6,443 nucleotides of DNA from Candidatus Pacearchaeota archaeon (GTDB taxonomy: Archaea; Nanobdellota; Nanobdellia; Pacearchaeales; GW2011-AR1), in the NCBI GenBank assembly GCA_023133375.1, contig JAGLWP010000026.1, forward strand, positions 1 to 6,443. Reading direction: 5' to 3'. Of the stretch, positions 1-5,601 are shown piece after piece. Each line of letters begins with the position of its first letter. Position 1 is the stretch's first letter. The notes beneath the pieces are model-generated. The model had not been told where the DNA came from. It searched no databases and saw nothing but the letters and a program-made list of their open reading frames with translations. The position numbers were made by a program, and so were the translations under genes.

Positions 1-429
1 CCGACTCATGAAGAATGGCTTAGGGCACTTATTGAATCTGGTTTTCCTGCAGAAAATGTTTTACTTGTTGGTGTTAGGAATGTTTGGAAAGAAGAATTGC
101 AATTTTTGAAGGAGAAAGGAATTAGGGTGATAAATATGAATCAATTGCTCGCAGATTTACAAGATACCTGTGATGTTATTATGGAATTTGCTAATGGCAA
201 GGAATTATATGTTTCTATTGACATTGATGTTATTGACCCTGCGTTTGCCCCTTCTACTGGTTATCTTGAATCTGGAGGATTAACAAGCAGACAATTTATT
301 TATTTGGTTCAAAGAATAAATAAAATTAAAAGTTTTAAGGCAATAGATATTGTTGAGATTAATTCAGAGAAAGATAAAACTAGATTAACTGTGAAACTTG
401 GAGCTAAAATTTTGGGAGAATTGTTATAA
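1..429 (+). CDS. Arginase/agmatinase-family ureohydrolase, C-terminal part (5' end outside window)
   Basis: Frame 1 is open from the first base to the TAA at 427-429, giving 142 residues with no start codon required, so the gene begins upstream of the window. Bases 211-276 encode SIDIDVIDPAFAPSTG followed by YLESGG. This is the metal-binding signature of ureohydrolases, in which the two Asp of DID (codons 220-222 and 226-228) bind the dinuclear Mn centre. The tail KAIDIVEINSEKDKT resembles the family's C-terminal segment (DxVEvnP...D). The N-terminal metal ligands (GGDHS region) lie outside the window. Such enzymes hydrolyse guanidino compounds, releasing urea. In archaea this is most often agmatine to putrescine, for polyamine and hypusine synthesis (SpeB), but arginase or formiminoglutamase cannot be excluded from this fragment. 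An ATG at position 97 is internal and is not the real start. The next gene begins at the base after the stop, suggesting co-transcription. Confidence 0.9.
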   Translation, partial: PTHEEWLRALIESGFPAENVLLVGVRNVWKEELQFLKEKGIRVINMNQLLADLQDTCDVIMEFANGKELYVSIDIDVIDPAFAPSTGYLESGGLTSRQFIYLVQRINKIKSFKAIDIVEINSEKDKTRLTVKLGAKILGELL

Positions 430-1497
430 ATGAAAAAGGTTGTGATTTTTTTGACTATGCTTTTTATTTCATTAGTCTTGCTTTTTTATTTGATAAGTTG
501 TTTAGTTATCTCTGAAAAAGTAAAAAAAGAAAACACAGATAATATTATTATAGATAACAGTACAATTCAGTTTGATTCTTTAACTTTGAGGCAAAAGATA
601 GCGCAGATGATTGTAGTAAAAGGAGAAAATAAAAAAAATATTTATTTGACAAATTTAAATATAGGAGGAATTTATCTTTATAAACAAAAATTTGAAGAAG
701 ATTATTCAAGTTTGATTAGTGAGTATCAGAATGCTTCTAAGATAAAACTTTTTGTTTCTGCAGATTTAGAAGGCGTATGGAATCCTTTTTCAAATTTCCA
801 AGAGTTTCCAAAGTTCTCAGAAATTACAACTAAGGAAGAAGCATATAATGTCGGGTTAGAACATGGCAAAATTTTGAAGAGAGTTGGTTTTAATATAAAC
901 TTTGCTCCTGTTGCTGAGGTTTCTGATAATGTTTATGGGGGGAGAGTTTTTATTGGAACAGAGAAAGATGTTAAGGAGAAATTAGAAAATTACATTAAAG
1001 GTTTGCAAAAAAATGTTTTAGGGACGTGTAAACATTATCCTGGTAAGGGAATGATAAAAAACTTACATGATAGAATAGATAAACAAATAATTTTAAAAGA
1101 GGATTTAGAGCTTTTTGATATTTGTATTAAAAATAATATCTCTGCAATGATGGTTGGTCATCAGATTGTTTCTGGAGAGGTTGATTCAAATGCAAAACCT
1201 TCCAGTGTTTCTAAAGAAATTATAGATAATTTGAATAATTTTTCCGGATTAATTATAAGTGATGAGATAAATATGGCTGGGTTGAAGAGATTTTATTTAT
1301 TTAATAAAAAAGCCTTGTATAGAGATTTAATAAATTCTGGAGAAAATTTAATTTTAGATTTTAAATTAACTCCTGTTTCTGCATATAAATTATTGAATAA
1401 ATTAGAAAAGTTGGTTAAGAGTGGAAAAATTGATGAAGACAAGATTAATCAGAGTGTAAAAAAGATTTTAATTGCTAAAGGGTATAAAGTGAAATGA
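430..1497 (+). CDS. Membrane-anchored glycoside hydrolase family 3 protein (NagZ-like beta-N-acetylhexosaminidase fold)
   Basis: This 355-residue protein resembles the single-domain NagZ branch of GH3, which removes beta-linked N-acetylhexosamine. Residues 4-27 form one hydrophobic segment after MKK, so it is probably exported and anchored. LISC at 21-24 resembles a lipobox, but a plain transmembrane anchor is as likely. Family landmarks in order are LTLRQKIAQM (51-60), IGGIYLY (78-84), ADLEG (111-115, normally DqEGG), GFNINFAPV (153-161), GGRVFIG (170-176, normally sRsFG), KHYPGKG (201-207, normally KHFPGHG), MVGHQ (241-245) and SDEINM (277-282). D278 is the expected catalytic nucleophile. 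The usual Asp-Ser-His acid/base loop appears as N211-L212-H213, so the His may be kept with Asp replaced by Asn. The ATG directly follows the upstream stop, with a weak GGGAGA ten bases before it. The 3' end overlaps the next gene by ATGA. The substrate is unknown. Family assignment is strong and activity is uncertain. Confidence 0.85.
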   Translation: MKKVVIFLTMLFISLVLLFYLISCLVISEKVKKENTDNIIIDNSTIQFDSLTLRQKIAQMIVVKGENKKNIYLTNLNIGGIYLYKQKFEEDYSSLISEYQNASKIKLFVSADLEGVWNPFSNFQEFPKFSEITTKEEAYNVGLEHGKILKRVGFNINFAPVAEVSDNVYGGRVFIGTEKDVKEKLENYIKGLQKNVLGTCKHYPGKGMIKNLHDRIDKQIILKEDLELFDICIKNNISAMMVGHQIVSGEVDSNAKPSSVSKEIIDNLNNFSGLIISDEINMAGLKRFYLFNKKALYRDLINSGENLILDFKLTPVSAYKLLNKLEKLVKSGKIDEDKINQSVKKILIAKGYKVK

Positions 1498-2021
1498 GAG
1501 CATTTATTTCTATTGACATACCTCAAGAAATTAAAAAAGAGATTAAGAAAATTCAATCCCAACTTCCAGAATTTTTTGGTAAAAAAACAAAACCTGAAAA
1601 TTTGCATTTGACTTTGAAGTTTTTAGGAGAAGTTGATGAAGAAAAGATTGAAAAGATTAAAAATAGACTGAGTAAAATTAATATTGAAAAATTTGAAACT
1701 GAAATTGATTTTATTGGGGTTTTTTCTGAAAAATTTGTGAGAATTGTTTGGTTGCATTTAAGTAATTGTGATGAATTGCAAAAAGAAATAGATAGAAGAC
1801 TTGAAGATTTATTTGAAAAAGAGAAAAGATTTATGGGTCATTTGACGATTGCAAGAGTAAAGAAGATAAAGGACAAAAAGATTTTTCTTGGAAAGTTAAA
1901 GGAAATAAAAATCCCAAAAATAAAATTTATGGTTAATAATTTTAGATTAAAAAAATCAACTTTATCGAAGGAAGGACCGAAGTATGGGAATTTGGAAGTT
2001 TATAATCTTGGGAAAATATAA
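1494..2021 (+). CDS. thpR: RNA 2',3'-cyclic phosphodiesterase (2'-5' RNA ligase family, 2H superfamily)
   Basis: This 175-residue protein has the two HxTx motifs that define the 2H phosphoesterase superfamily: H38-L-T40-L and H116-L-T118-I. They lie about 78 residues apart in a bilobed fold. The N-terminus MRAFISIDIP and the C-terminal STLSKEGPKYG (155-165) are typical of ThpR/LigT. The family opens 2',3'-cyclic phosphates on RNA to 2'-phosphates and in vitro joins tRNA halves through 2'-5' links. It is cytosolic, and its physiological RNA substrate in archaea is not settled. Length is normal for the family (about 175-190). The start codon overlaps the preceding GH3 stop as ATGA (1494-1497), which implies translational coupling. 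The functional link between the two genes is unclear. The protein is very Lys- and Glu-rich, as expected for this AT-rich genome. Confidence 0.93.
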   Translation: MRAFISIDIPQEIKKEIKKIQSQLPEFFGKKTKPENLHLTLKFLGEVDEEKIEKIKNRLSKINIEKFETEIDFIGVFSEKFVRIVWLHLSNCDELQKEIDRRLEDLFEKEKRFMGHLTIARVKKIKDKKIFLGKLKEIKIPKIKFMVNNFRLKKSTLSKEGPKYGNLEVYNLGKI

Positions 2022-2080
2022 CTAAGAAAGAAAAATAAGTTTTATATAATTTCTGTAATGCAAAGTATATTTTTCTCCAC

Positions 2081-2096
2081 AAGTCTTTTTAAAAAC
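2081..2096 (+). promoter_or_regulatory. Probable archaeal promoter (TATA box) for the 89-residue gene
   Basis: The 98-base gap 2022-2119 contains CTTTTTAAAAAC. Its TTTTTAAAAA core is centred about 29.5 bases before the ATG at 2120, so a short leader of about 4-5 bases would fit. The preceding AAGTC could act as a BRE. No Shine-Dalgarno sequence precedes the ATG, because the last 19 bases are almost all A and T. A second AT-rich word, TTTATATAA, lies at 2041-2049, and a T5 run at 2070-2074 could help end the upstream transcript. Nothing else is recognisable in this gap. Confidence 0.5.
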
Positions 2097-2119
2097 AAAG
2101 ATATTTTTGTTATATTTTA

Positions 2120-2389
2120 ATGGCGTTAGAGTTATTAAAAGAGAGTGATAAAAAAGTTTTAGAAAATTTGGCTGTTAAATTTGCTGATGATTTTTTAAAG
2201 AGTGGTAGTGGAAATAAAGGAATTATTGGTTTATATGGAACAGAGATTGAAACTTTAGATTTTTTTAAGGATGAAATGAGAAATTATCTTCTGGGAAAAG
2301 GAGAAGATGTGCAGGTTATTTTGGGAGAAGGAACTTATAATGTTGATATAGGATATTTCTTTAGAAAACAAGTTGCCTTGGAGATGTAA
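2120..2389 (+). CDS. Small hypothetical protein (89 aa), soluble alpha/beta
   Basis: I do not recognise this protein. It begins MALELLKESDKK. Residues 1-27 look like an amphipathic helix, followed by a Ser/Gly turn (SGSGNKG, 28-34), a short strand (GIIGLYG), a second helix over 43-60 containing LDFFKDEMRNYL, and a strand-like half (VQVILGEG, then YNVDIGYFFRKQ). There is no signal peptide, membrane span, Cys, His or Trp, so metal binding or secretion is unlikely. It has its own TATA-like box and a 98-base upstream gap, and it converges on the Hef nuclease gene with only 19 bases between the stops. It is therefore probably a single-gene transcript. Coding status is supported by the clean promoter, a composition like that of its neighbours, and a Lys/Glu-rich soluble sequence. 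Conservation could not be tested. Confidence 0.7.
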   Translation: MALELLKESDKKVLENLAVKFADDFLKSGSGNKGIIGLYGTEIETLDFFKDEMRNYLLGKGEDVQVILGEGTYNVDIGYFFRKQVALEM

Positions 2390-2408
2390 ATGATGAATAT
2401 TAAAATAA

Positions 2409-3089
2409 TTAATAATTTGTTTCAATAATATTTTTTATAATTTCAGCTTTTTTCCCAAGAATTTCTTTTAATTCTTCTTCTGACGCATTAATTACATTTT
2501 TTATTGTTTTGAATTTTTCTAAAAGCTTTTTTGCTGTTTTAGGACCAATACCTGGAAAACCTTCTAAAATAAATTGTAATCGCTCTTTTTTGTTCAGTGA
2601 TTTTTTCTTTATATTTAAAGGGAGTTCTTTTGATTTCTTTTTTGAAAGTATTAAAATAAATTTTGCAGTGTCTTCAGAGTTCTTTGTAAAAATTATTGGG
2701 ATTTTGTGTTTAAGAAGTATTGAAAGCAGGAATCCTCTAACAGCGTTTGGGTGAACTCCCCCTGAGTCAGTATAGAGTTCTTGTTCGTCAAGTCCTTCAA
2801 TAATCAAAAGTTTATTTTCATATTGCTGAAGTTCTTCAAGTTGGTTAAGAAGTCTTTTGTTTATCATTGATGTGATAAAATCAGAGACGGTTTTTCTTTC
2901 TATTGCAATATCTTTAACAAGATAATCCGCAACTTTTAATTCTTTAAATTCAATTTCTAATCCTAAGTGAATAAGTTCTGAAGCAACTAAGCAATTTTTC
3001 TCTCTGTAATCTGCTATTATTTTTGGCTGCGTAATTTGTTTTCTTTTATCTGTTTTTTCTTTTGGAAAAATGTTAAATATTTCTTTCAT
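2409..3089 (-). CDS. hef: ERCC4/XPF-type structure-specific endonuclease with HhH domain (nuclease half of Hef)
   Basis: This 226-residue protein matches the C-terminal half of euryarchaeal Hef and archaeal XPF. Residues 22-140 form the ERCC4 nuclease. It has ADYRE (26-30, with D27), VADYLV (53-58, with D56; usually GDY) and the hallmark IERK (63-66) followed by D70 and KRLLNQ (78-83). These are the conserved acidic and basic residues of the metal-dependent GDXnERKXXXD site. Residues 170-226 hold a tandem helix-hairpin-helix, with GFPGIGPKTAKKLL at 177-190 as the first hairpin. Such proteins dimerise and cut branched DNA, flaps and stalled forks near the junction. The nearest homologues carry an N-terminal helicase on the same chain. 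Here the helicase is the immediately upstream gene, overlapping by ATGA at 3086-3089. The extra N-terminal residues (1-21) are Lys-rich linker, consistent with fission in the interdomain linker. No PCNA-binding box was found. Confidence 0.93.
   Translation of the reverse strand: MKEIFNIFPKEKTDKRKQITQPKIIADYREKNCLVASELIHLGLEIEFKELKVADYLVKDIAIERKTVSDFITSMINKRLLNQLEELQQYENKLLIIEGLDEQELYTDSGGVHPNAVRGFLLSILLKHKIPIIFTKNSEDTAKFILILSKKKSKELPLNIKKKSLNKKERLQFILEGFPGIGPKTAKKLLEKFKTIKNVINASEEELKEILGKKAEIIKNIIETNY
2431..2453 (+). terminator. Possible T-rich terminator for the 89-residue gene
   Basis: Two T6 runs (2431-2436 and 2448-2453) lie 42-64 bases beyond the stop of the 89-residue gene. Archaeal RNA polymerase can terminate at oligo-T tracts without a hairpin. 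Both runs lie inside the 3' end of the opposing nuclease gene, and T runs are common in this AT-rich DNA, so the call is weak. Confidence 0.25.
3086..3089 (-). other. 4-base ATGA stop/start overlap joining the two Hef genes
   Basis: On the minus strand the helicase ends TCA AAA TGA, and the nuclease begins at the ATG embedded in AAAATGAAA. Reinitiation by the terminating ribosome is the simplest reading. The AAA codon preceded by another A could also re-pair after a -1 slip at the stop, giving some fused Hef chain. This is inference. Confidence 0.6.
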
Positions 3090-4639
3090 TTTGATTCTAA
3101 TAAAGTTTTTTGTTCTTCTATTTTTCCATTGGATAACTCCTCTTTGATTGAACTGATTGCAGAATGCATATTTTTTTCTTTTGCTCTTGCGACATAATAA
3201 AATGCTTCATCTCTTGTGCCTTTTGTGACTAACATAATTAATTTTCCTTTCATTAACCTTGCTGTTCTACCACTTCGTTGTATTTTTCTTATTGCGGAGG
3301 GAACTGGTTCGTAAAAAATAACAGCGTTTACTTCGGGAATATCTAAGCCTTCTTCACCGATACTTGTTGCGCAAAGCACATTTATTTTTCCATCAGAAAA
3401 ATCTTCTATTATTTTTTTCTGTTCTTTTTGGTTTAAACCTATACCATCTTTTTTTGTTTGCCCGACAAAAACTTGCGCTTTTATTCCTGGCATTTTGTTG
3501 AGATTATTAGAAATTATTTTTGCAGTGTCTCTGAATTGCATAAACACAATTATTTTTATTTTTTCATTTTGTGATTTTTCTTTTTTGATTATTTCCATTA
3601 ATCCATTAATTTTGGGATGTTCAAATCCTTTTGCCAAAAGTTCATTTGTTTTTATGAAAACAAAATTGAATTCGGGTTTAGATACAAGTTTTACGACTCC
3701 CTTGCTTTTTTTCTGCCTTGCTTGGTCAAAAAGATTTTTTAAATATTTGTTAAAACTTGCCAATGTCTGCGTTTCTAAGAGTTCTAATGCATGTTGGATT
3801 TTTATTGCCTGGGCGCACGCGCTTACTCCGAGCATATAATTGAAATTTTTATTTTCTCTTGCGAGTGTTCCCATTATCTTTTTTTGAAGATTGATAAGTC
3901 CTGTTTTTGATGAAGGTCCCCACAAAACTCTCCTATACTTAAGTTCTTCAATGTACTTATCAAAAATTTCTTTTAGAATGTATTTAATTTCTTCAAATTC
4001 TGGTGGAAAATTAACCATAATTTTTTCAAATTTTAATTCCTGCAAATAACTTTTCACATCTAAGCTATCTCTAGTTCTTAATTCAACTTCTTCTATAAAA
4101 AGATTTTTACAGATGTCTTTAATTTTTGATTTATCACTCCCTGGAGATGCTGTAAGTCCTAAGATTCTTGGATGTTTTGATTGTTCCTTATATTTTTGGG
4201 CTATGAAGTTATAATCGTAATTTTTTATGCATCTATGAGCTTCATCTTCGACAAGCAGGCAAACTTCCTCCAAGTCATAAAGATTGTTTTTTAAGTCATT
4301 TGCAATACATTGGGGGGTTGAAAAAATTATATCTGCGGTGTCCCAGATTTTCTGTCTTTTTTCAGCTGGAATTTTTCCAGTAAATAATTGTATATCTGCA
4401 AATAATTCTGGGAGGTATTTGATGAAAGTCATTAAATGTTGTTCTGCTAAAGGTCGTGTTGGAGCAAGAAAGAGAATTTTTTCTCCAGGGAATTTTTTTG
4501 CCTGGTGTATTACAAGCATGAGCGCAATTAGTGTTTTTCCGAGTCCTGTTGGCAGTACAACTAAACAATTTTTTTCTTTACACGTCTCAAAAATTTTCTT
4601 TTGATATTCTCTGGGAACAATCCCCCTCAAAAATTCCAT
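3086..4639 (-). CDS. hef: Hef-type DEAH superfamily 2 helicase (helicase half of Hef, FANCM/Mph1-like)
   Basis: From the ATG at 4639 this is a 517-residue SF2 helicase. Motifs in order are REYQ (10-13, Q-like), LPTGLGKT (29-36, Walker A), APTRPLAEQH (59-68, Ia), VEDEAHR (130-136, DEAH box II), GLTASPG (161-167, III), IIVFMQFRDTA (363-373, IV), ATSIGEEGLDIP (424-435, V) and QRSGRTAR (454-461, VI). EPVPSAIRKIQRSGR is the typical Hef/FANCM surround of motif VI. The long Lys-rich helical stretch at about 200-340, between the two RecA-like lobes, fits the thumb-like insert of Hef that helps recognise forks. The enzyme should unwind or remodel stalled forks using ATP. An in-frame ATG at 4684 was rejected because it adds 15 non-conserved residues and overlaps the upstream gene. 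The 4639 start lies two bases after that gene's stop. Helicase plus nuclease (517 + 226) is close to the roughly 760 residues of one-piece Hef. Confidence 0.95.
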   Translation of the reverse strand: MEFLRGIVPREYQKKIFETCKEKNCLVVLPTGLGKTLIALMLVIHQAKKFPGEKILFLAPTRPLAEQHLMTFIKYLPELFADIQLFTGKIPAEKRQKIWDTADIIFSTPQCIANDLKNNLYDLEEVCLLVEDEAHRCIKNYDYNFIAQKYKEQSKHPRILGLTASPGSDKSKIKDICKNLFIEEVELRTRDSLDVKSYLQELKFEKIMVNFPPEFEEIKYILKEIFDKYIEELKYRRVLWGPSSKTGLINLQKKIMGTLARENKNFNYMLGVSACAQAIKIQHALELLETQTLASFNKYLKNLFDQARQKKSKGVVKLVSKPEFNFVFIKTNELLAKGFEHPKINGLMEIIKKEKSQNEKIKIIVFMQFRDTAKIISNNLNKMPGIKAQVFVGQTKKDGIGLNQKEQKKIIEDFSDGKINVLCATSIGEEGLDIPEVNAVIFYEPVPSAIRKIQRSGRTARLMKGKLIMLVTKGTRDEAFYYVARAKEKNMHSAISSIKEELSNGKIEEQKTLLESK

Positions 4640-4641
4640 GA

Positions 4642-4851
4642 TTATCTTTTCCTTATAGAATAAATAATTAAAATGGTTGAACACGCAATTAGTAACAGAC
4701 CAATTAAAGGTAATAAATTAAAGGTTACCTTACTTTCTAATATTGTGTTTCCGGTTATTCTGTTACTTAGAAAATAAAATCCTGTGAATAATGCGATTAT
4801 TCCAATTGTTATGGTGGAAAATGGTTTTTTGAAGAAGTTTTTTTCTGCCAT
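4642..4851 (-). CDS. Small two-helix membrane protein with an ITGN motif
   Basis: This 69-residue protein starts MAEKNFFKKPF. It has a Lys-rich N-terminus, a hydrophobic helix at about 11-29, a short loop RITGNTILESK (31-41), a second helix at about 45-64 and a basic tail (SIRKR). The hairpin would place both ends on the same, probably cytoplasmic, side with the ITGN loop outside. From memory, short membrane proteins with an ITG or TGN motif next to a helix recur in DPANN archaea. I cannot name the family and do not assign a function. The longest open frame reaches ATG 4944 but overlaps the upstream gene out of frame. ATG 4863 (adding MKKT) is possible. I chose 4851 because a TTTAAA box sits 24.5 bases before it, as for other genes here. 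It ends two bases before the Hef helicase start and is probably co-transcribed with it. Confidence 0.65.
   Translation of the reverse strand: MAEKNFFKKPFSTITIGIIALFTGFYFLSNRITGNTILESKVTFNLLPLIGLLLIACSTILIIYSIRKR
4661..4670 (-). promoter_or_regulatory. Possible internal TATA-like box before the Hef helicase gene
   Basis: On the minus strand TAATTATTTA lies inside the end of the small membrane protein gene. Its TATTTA core is centred 24.5 bases before the helicase ATG (4639). The AATTATTTA word and the spacing match the boxes before the genes starting at 4851 and 5602. An AAGGA about ten bases before the same ATG offers an alternative Shine-Dalgarno reading within an operon. Such words occur easily in AT-rich DNA, so confidence is low. 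Confidence 0.3.
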
Positions 4852-4869
4852 GGTTTTTTTCATGAATGA

Positions 4870-4882
4870 GTTTTTAAATAAT
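4870..4882 (-). promoter_or_regulatory. TATA-like box for the small membrane protein gene
   Basis: On the minus strand the sequence just after the upstream stop (4884-4886) reads AATTATTTAAAAAC. TTTAAA (4873-4878) is centred 24.5 bases before the ATG at 4851, the distance expected for a leaderless archaeal transcript. The same AATTATTTAAA word precedes the PRC-barrel gene at the same spacing. Confidence 0.4.
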
Positions 4883-4883
4883 T

Positions 4884-5516
4884 TTAGATTATTAAGATTG
4901 AAAGTAAAAATCCAAGGAGGGTGAGAGAAGCCAGGAAGCTCCATAAAACAATATTTCCGAAAAATATTTTATTGCCGTCTAAGTTAGATACTGGTAACAT
5001 ATTAAAAAATGCATAGTATATATTTAGTTGTGCAAAAATATGAAATCCAAGGAAATATCCGATTGTTGCTAAAGCAAGATTAATTGTGATTCCTGTTGCT
5101 GCTATAAGGCCGATTTGATTTTCGGTTATTTCTGAAAATGAATAAAGACCATGCCTTTTAGCAGCTCTATAAACTTTAGGCTTTATATCAAATACAAGTG
5201 ACGCCATCCACACAAAATTTTTAAATGGGAAGAAGAGAATTTTTGAAATTATTGGGAAAAATATTCCTGCAGGAAAAGGTCTTTTGAAATGTTGTGTTGC
5301 TTTAAATCCGAATCTTCTTATTTCCCATAGTTTCATTTCTATTTCTGAATCAAGATAATAGGCAAAAATCTTTTTTATAGAGATATTTGCTCCAATAATG
5401 ATGGATACAGATAATAAAATAGTTAGGAAAGCATTCCAACTTTCTAACAAACTTAATGTAAAAGATAAGATTAAGATTACTAATGAAATGATGATTATTT
5501 CTCTTTTGTTTATCAT
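4884..5516 (-). CDS. Site-2-protease-like (M50-type) membrane protein lacking HEXXH, probable pseudoprotease
   Basis: This 210-residue polytopic protein has hydrophobic segments at about 7-24, 29-47, 83-108, 134-158, 160-176 and 188-210. The end matches archaeal site-2 proteases. NMLPVSNLDG (172-181) is the family's N-x-x-P...LDG motif, with D180 the expected third zinc ligand, followed by NKIFFGNIVLW. IGLIAATGITINLAL (135-149) corresponds to the IALAGPLxNLxLAL segment, and EIEMKLW (58-64) resembles the AEFRxWP stretch. Where HEXXH is expected, just before KIFAYYL, the protein has N44-I45-S46-I47-K48, and no HEXXH occurs elsewhere. Intramembrane zinc proteolysis is therefore probably lost, while the fold remains. 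It may bind or regulate membrane proteins, but that is inference. The ATG at 5516 has no Shine-Dalgarno sequence, and a TATA box lies 25.5 bases upstream. It is the first gene of the leftward block leading to Hef. Family identity rests on motifs, not a database search. Confidence 0.78.
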   Translation of the reverse strand: MINKREIIIISLVILILSFTLSLLESWNAFLTILLSVSIIIGANISIKKIFAYYLDSEIEMKLWEIRRFGFKATQHFKRPFPAGIFFPIISKILFFPFKNFVWMASLVFDIKPKVYRAAKRHGLYSFSEITENQIGLIAATGITINLALATIGYFLGFHIFAQLNIYYAFFNMLPVSNLDGNKIFFGNIVLWSFLASLTLLGFLLSILII

Positions 5517-5534
5517 ATTCTGGAAAGGAGAGGA

Positions 5535-5546
5535 TTTTTTATAAAA
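5535..5546 (-). promoter_or_regulatory. TATA box for the leftward S2P-like/Hef block
   Basis: On the minus strand AGTTTTATAAAAAATCC contains TTTATAAA (5538-5545), centred 25.5 bases before the ATG at 5516. This predicts a leaderless transcript starting at or next to the ATG. It is one half of the 85-base divergent promoter region 5517-5601. Confidence 0.6.
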
Positions 5547-5568
5547 CTTGTTATTAGATTATCATGGA

Positions 5569-5580
5569 AAATTATTTAAA
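5569..5580 (+). promoter_or_regulatory. TATA box for the rightward PRC-barrel/membrane-protein pair
   Basis: AAATTATTTAAA has TTTAAA at 5575-5580, centred 24.5 bases before the ATG at 5602. This supports that start over the in-frame ATG at 5587, which would lie only ten bases from the box. It is 36 bases from the opposing box, so the two promoters may compete for or share TBP/TFB binding. Confidence 0.55.
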
Positions 5581-5601
5581 TGAGGCATGATATTTTTTAG
5601 T

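Noticed and set aside
241..279. APSTG instead of the common APGTG in the ureohydrolase signature
   Set aside because: Ser is an accepted residue at this position in the family signature, so it is not evidence of altered function.
2390..2431. Short ATG ORF (about 12 codons) after the 89-residue gene
   Set aside because: It is almost entirely Asn/Ile/Lys from AT-rich sequence, overlaps the convergent nuclease end and shows no sign of being a gene.
2509..2754. Open frame of 81 codons on the + strand
   Set aside because: It is antisense to the ERCC4 nuclease gene, whose motifs are intact. The translated product is Phe/Ser-rich, typical of a shadow frame.
3024..3089. PCNA-interacting (PIP) box in the nuclease N-terminus (IFNIFP)
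   Set aside because: It lacks the required Gln and the paired aromatic spacing of a PIP box.
3495..3839. Open frame of 114 codons on the + strand
   Set aside because: It is antisense to the helicase motifs, with no promoter and no recognisable protein features beyond composition artefacts.
4284..4604. Open frames on both strands (106 codons +, 68 codons -) across the helicase N-terminus
   Set aside because: The true frame here carries Walker A, motif Ia and the DEAH region. The others are out-of-frame shadows.
4640..4684. Upstream ATG (4684) for the helicase
   Set aside because: It would add 15 non-family residues and overlap the small membrane gene. The ATG at 4639 begins just before the conserved REYQ motif.
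4852..4944. Longer N-terminus for the small membrane protein, from ATG 4944
   Set aside because: The added residues overlap the end of the S2P-like gene in another frame and place a non-hydrophobic stretch before the helix, with no supporting promoter.
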